Assembly (NCBI GenBank): GCA_036925085.1
Contig: JAUPFP010000042.1
Location: 858,045 to 922,044, forward strand
From: Brachycybe producta
Taxonomy: Eukaryota; Arthropoda; Diplopoda; Playtdesmida; Andrognathidae
DNA: 64,000 nt
Reading direction: 5' to 3'
Position 1 is the stretch's first letter. Each line of letters starts with the position of its first letter. The position numbers were made by a program, and so were the translations under genes. The notes under the pieces were generated by a model that was not told where the DNA came from, searched no databases, and saw nothing but the letters and a program-made list of their open reading frames with translations. Positions 59,838 through 64,000 of the stretch are shown here, one piece after another.

Positions 59838-62116
59838 ATGAAAAAGTTACCAGACAACCTTAAGAGGAGCCGTAAGAAAAGTTCACAAGATTGGTTAACT
59901 CGCCACATAAACGACCCTTACGTAAAAAGGGCACAGTTTGAGAACTATCGTGCTCGCGCAGTGCCTTCAAACTTAACGAAATAGACGACGGGTTTCACAT
60001 TTTCAATCCGGGTCAATTGGTGGTCGACTGTCGGACGGCTCCAGGGGCTTGGACTCAGGTCGCTACCTCAAGGGTCAACGCCAGAAACATAGGTCCACCT
60101 CTCATAGTCACCTCTCTAACCTTCAACAACACATTCACGGAACGAAATTATTTCAATTTGACACCGTCATGTAGAAAACAAAGATTCTTAAGAACCATTA
60201 AATTCTAGATTTATTTGAAACTATAAGAATTGAGTCATTTTTATGAGTTCTTTAAAATGAAACTTTTTGTGTGCAGTTTGTAATAGGTGAATGTGAATGT
60301 TAAAAACGAAAATAGCCTTTTTGTTTAGAAAAAAATGATCTTTAAAAGTAAAAATTCCCCGTGAAGTCAGGTTATTCTGTCTTTTAAAAGCAAAATTAAG
60401 AGAATCTTGACAGTGTTTTAGAGACTAGAAGGGTAGCTTAAAGGTATATCTATGCTAATGTCTTAAAATGTTCTTTATGACAAACAATATTTTTAAAATT
60501 TGTCTAATAAAAAGTTTATTTTGAAAGATAACACAAAATGAAAAAATACAATTGTGATTCGTCTACCGTTTTATAGTTTCTAAAATTTCAATTTTTTATG
60601 CGGTATTTTTAAAAAAATTTGAAATGAAAAAATATTTTTGAAAATTTTTTAATTTTTTTTGGAAAACTTTTTTTTAAAATTTATTTTGAAAATATTTTTT
60701 AAAAATTTTTAAAATTTTTTTTGAATTTTTTTTGGAAAAAATTTTTTGAAAATATTTTTCGAAAATTTTTTTTGAAAATATTTTTTAAAATTTTTTTTGA
60801 AAATTTTTTTTAAAAAATTTTTTGAAATTTTTTTTTGAATTTTTTTTTGAAAAAATTTTTTGAAAATATTTTTTAAAATTTTTTTTTGAAAAAACTTTTT
60901 TTTGAATTTTTTTTTGGAAATCTTTTTGAAATTTTTTTTTAAAAATCTTTTTTTAATGTTTTTTTTTTTTGAAAATCTTTTTTTAATGTTTTTTTTTGAA
61001 ATTTTTTTTAAAACTATTTTAATGTTTTTTTTTTTGAAAATCTTTTTGAAATTTTTTTTTGAAAATAATTTTTTAATGTTTTTTTTTGAAAATTTTTTTT
61101 GAAAATATTTTTTTAATGTTTTTTTTTTTTGAAAATCTTTTTTTAATGTTTTTTTTCGAAAATTTTTTTTGAAAATATTTTTTAAAATTTTTTTTGAAAA
61201 TTTTTTTTAAAAAATTTTTTGAAATTTTTTTTTGAATTTTTTTTTGAAAAAATTTTTTGAAAATATTTTTTAAAATTTTTTTTTGAAAAAACTTTTTTTT
61301 GAATTTTTTTTTGGAAATCTTTTTGAAATTTTTTTTTAAAAATCTTTTTTTAATGTTTTTTTTTTTTGAAAATCTTTTTTTAATGTTTTTTTTTGAAATT
61401 TTTTTTAAAACTATTTTAATGTTTTTTTTTTTGAAAATCTTTTTGAAATTTTTTTTTGAAAATAATTTTTTAATGTTTTTTTTTGAAAATTTTTTTTGAA
61501 AATATTTTTTTAATGTTTTTTTTTTTTGAAAATCTTTTTTTAATGTTTTTTTTTGAAAATTTTTTTTGAAAATATTTTTAAAAATATTTTTTACACATAA
61601 ACAAACACAAAATTCTTGTGAGAAAAAAAAATGAAAACAAAAATAACCATAGTATTTTTAATCTCTTGCATGTTATGAAAAAAAAAACAGATCCAAAATC
61701 AGTGGTTGGAAAAGTGATCTCGGTCGATCTGAACTACTTGGCTCCAATCGAAGGGGCAATCAATCATAACCACGCGTGCCGATTTCACATTGCCCGAGGT
61801 ACAGCAATCGATCGAAGGACATTTCGGCGATAGGAAGCCAGACGTTATAATGAGTCCGAATGCGTCCGGAATGAATTTCGTCGACAACGAAAATATCGTT
61901 CTCTTGGCATTGACAGCCCTTTCGTTTGCCGTGAAGACGTTAGCCATCGGAGGGCACTTTCTATGCAAAGTGTGGGACGGAAGCGAGACGAAGAAGGTCG
62001 AGACGGCGATGGAACGGTTCTTCGAAAATACCAGATATGTCAAACCACCGTCAAGTCGATTTGATTCGTCAGAAATCTTTATTCTCGGTCGCGGTTTTAA
62101 GGGAACTTCTAAATGA
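59838..62116 (+). pseudogene. MRM2: MRM2-like rRNA methyltransferase, broken (copy B)
   Basis: Exons are 59838-60092 and 61691-62116, with an intron at 60093-61690. All three lesions described for copy A recur here: the extra GC after CGTGCTCGC, one extra base near 61778, and the missing DMA tripeptide of the SDMAPN motif. The gene was therefore inactive before the duplication, unless both sequences share a consensus error. Confidence 0.8.
60603..61600 (-). repeat. T-rich array with 397-bp higher-order repeat (copy B)
   Basis: This is the duplicate of 42715-43712. The 397-bp internal duplication is again present (60902-61102 and 61299-61499). Confidence 0.85.
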
Positions 62117-62319
62117 TTTTGTTTACTGTATGATTTTTTGTTTGAATAAAATGTTATTTTTATTCGATTTTTCTTGTGTCTTTTGTCCATTACGCATAAT
62201 GTCACATTGCGTATTATCAAAATTCATTATTTTGCAAGATAAACTAGCACTTAAAATGTACAACACTCCACTAACGCTAGCCACAAGAGGAGATATATAA
62301 TATATATTCCTGATTTTCT

Positions 62320-63369
62320 TTAGTAACGTCGATCGCCGGCATAAACGTTTATTATAGAATCTGTACTTCCTGCAGCCAAATACATCTGTAATAAATATTA
62401 TTTCATATCAATTAGTTTTAACTTTACAGTTTCTTAAAGTCGCTTTATACTAGAATCCCCCTCCCCCCAACCGTCATGGTTTCGAGAAAATGTGCGTTTC
62501 AAGCAAACCATTACGAAAAAAACTAGAATAGTTGGTGATACTGCTTAGTTTTTACGATGATGTTTTTTAAGTTTGAAAAAGGCAAAAATTATTTTCATGA
62601 AATACTGAAGAAGAAACTAAAAACGTACTATTCTAGAAATCTTTCAGGTTTCAAAAAATGAAAAAAAAAAACTTGAATGTGTTTTAGAAACTAGAAGGGT
62701 AGCTCAATCACTTAATATTTTCATGTTTTTATCTTTCAAAATAAGTTTTTTATATCAGTTTGAAAATGACCCAACTTTAAACAGACGACGCTTTGCAGGC
62801 GACATTCTTTAATTTTTCCGTATAAAACGTTTATTTTGAAAGATAATAACATGAAAATACCCTTAAGTGATTGAGCTAACCATCTAGTTTCTAAAAAAAC
62901 TTTCTAGTTTCTCTTCATTTTTCTTCTGAAAAACAGAAAACTTTGACCATAAAAACTAGAAGGTAGACAGGAATTGTCTTTTAGGGTAACGTATTTTCTA
63001 GTTTCGTTTCAAATTTCACGTACTACGACGACAATTACGTACGTACGTACCTTGAAGGGGTGGAAAGCTAAACTACTAATCGGACCAATCCTCTGGCCCA
63101 CGAAACCATCATGGTGTTTGATTAGGCTCCAGTTTTCTCCCAAATACGAATAGATAGTTATAAACTGAGCAACCGAACCACTAAAGTACGAAAACAAGAA
63201 AGTAGACATCAGTTGACTTGAAAAGAAAAACCTGTTAAAACGAAAAAATCACCATGCAAATACGTCCGCAGCCGGGTGAACGGACATCGCTGTCATTGCT
63301 TGCGACGTCTGATAAGTTTTGATTGACGAATTTGTACGAGGTTCCCATATCTTTACGTCCCCGGCAACA
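62320..63369 (-). CDS. RPTOR: RPTOR (Raptor) 3' exons, partial gene (copy B)
   Basis: The last three exons of Raptor, the scaffold of mTORC1, are intact: 63369-63253, 63180-63051 and 62385-62320. All are GT-AG, with phases 2, 2 and 0 that fit together, and introns of 72 and 665 nt. They encode GDVKIWEPR, SVHPAADVFACGSVAQF, IKHHDGFVGQRIGPISSLAF and a final LAAGSTDSIINVY segment, which is the last part of the C-terminal WD40 propeller. The stop is at 62320-62322. Upstream exons must lie beyond the right edge of the window, since nothing further is readable before 64000. An F1 repeat lies in the last intron (about 62630-62950). Raptor recruits substrates to mTOR at the lysosome, a role inferred from the family. 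Confidence 0.88.
62630..62950. repeat. F1 foldback repeat in RPTOR intron (copy B)
   Basis: This is the duplicate of the copy at about 44740-45060. It occupies nearly half of the last RPTOR intron. Confidence 0.65.
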
Positions 63370-64000
63370 CTAAGAGTAATCAACAATGGAAACTGTGTAT
63401 AAATGAATCATTTCTAGTGAAAAGTGGAGACCACTTAACACGAAATTGAAGGGATCAGAACATTTTTTTCGTGTTAACATAAATAATTTCAAAAACGTAT
63501 GTTATAATACATTTATGGTACTATGAGTACATATAAAAAACAATTGATTCATATACTTTTTTTAATATTTAAAACTTCCACTACTGTTTAAAAATAAAAA
63601 TCAGTAATTGTGGACTGTATATTTTAGATATAAAGTCCCAGTTATCCGACCAAGCTAGTTTTTTATATAATAATTCCTAAATAAACACAATTTTGTAACT
63701 GCATATTCTTTTTCTTGCAGCAAATTCGTATTTTCCTAAATGGCAGGAATGAGGGAGATCGTAGAGGGGCGGGGAACATTGTCGTAAGGTCAATAAACGA
63801 TACTTTTCCGTATTAACCGAGTTTGACCGTATTCGAGCTGTTCTAATTGATCCACATTAGCTCGGATAATCGGGGCTCTACTGTATTAATAGTGTTTATG
63901 CTGTGTGTAAAAAAAACAAGCCACTGATGTAAGGGTTCTTTTAAGTATCATAGGGGTTTTAAAAAATACATATGACCTCAAAGCGAAATTGAACAACGAG
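63370..64000. other. RPTOR upstream intron or flank with transposon end
   Basis: No exon is readable on the minus strand. At 63855-63888 the inverse of CAGTAGAGCCCCGATTATCC appears, which resembles the end of a pogo/Tigger-type Tc1-mariner element. A looser counterpart, CCCAGTTATCCGACC, lies at about 63637-63651. This may be a non-autonomous element of about 260 bp. Confidence 0.35.

Overview
The window is nuclear DNA of an animal. The genes are split by spliceosomal introns (several only 68-75 nt), the intergenic DNA is AT-rich and full of foldback (MITE-like) repeats and simple repeats, and every protein recognised belongs to a family present in animals. TTAGG-type motifs, written CCTAA on this strand, sit inside two palindromic repeats. 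They are reminiscent of arthropods but do not prove the lineage, and I do not name a species.

Left part (1-27.5 kb). After about 12.7 kb of repeat-rich DNA comes an eight-exon SLC41-family magnesium transporter on the plus strand (12.77-15.85 kb). Two genes follow on the minus strand: a small four-exon NOPCHAP1-like gene (19.5-22.0 kb) and a TTF1-like Myb/SANT protein (24.7-27.5 kb) whose first exon carries one apparent frame break at a G run. Both latter families act in the nucleolus: snoRNP assembly for NOPCHAP1 and rDNA transcription termination for TTF1.

Right part (27.7-63.1 kb). A unit of about 17.5 kb occurs twice in direct orientation (27743-45251 and 45644-63139), separated by 392 bp that hold a palindrome made of palindromes. 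Each copy carries, in order: an SFR1 gene with a frame break (plus), a two-exon CTR9 fragment (minus), an ARHGAP19-like RhoGAP gene (minus), a 3.6 kb foldback element with a 44-bp minisatellite and a 13-bp A/T array, a broken MRM2 gene (plus) whose intron holds an inverted counterpart of that array, and the 3' end of RPTOR (minus). The right breakpoint lies inside the penultimate RPTOR exon. Only the right copy therefore continues into upstream RPTOR exons, and the left copy has a truncated RPTOR tail. The lesions in SFR1, CTR9 and MRM2 are identical in both copies, so they predate the duplication or are shared consensus errors.

No operon-like or defence system was seen. The strongest unusual signals are the duplication, its palindromic junction, the inverted A/T arrays, an abundant foldback family that carries splice-acceptor-like ends, and a strong excess of the octamer TGACGTCA. 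All calls come from reading translated segments and splice signals by eye. Family names rest on remembered family motifs, not on searches.
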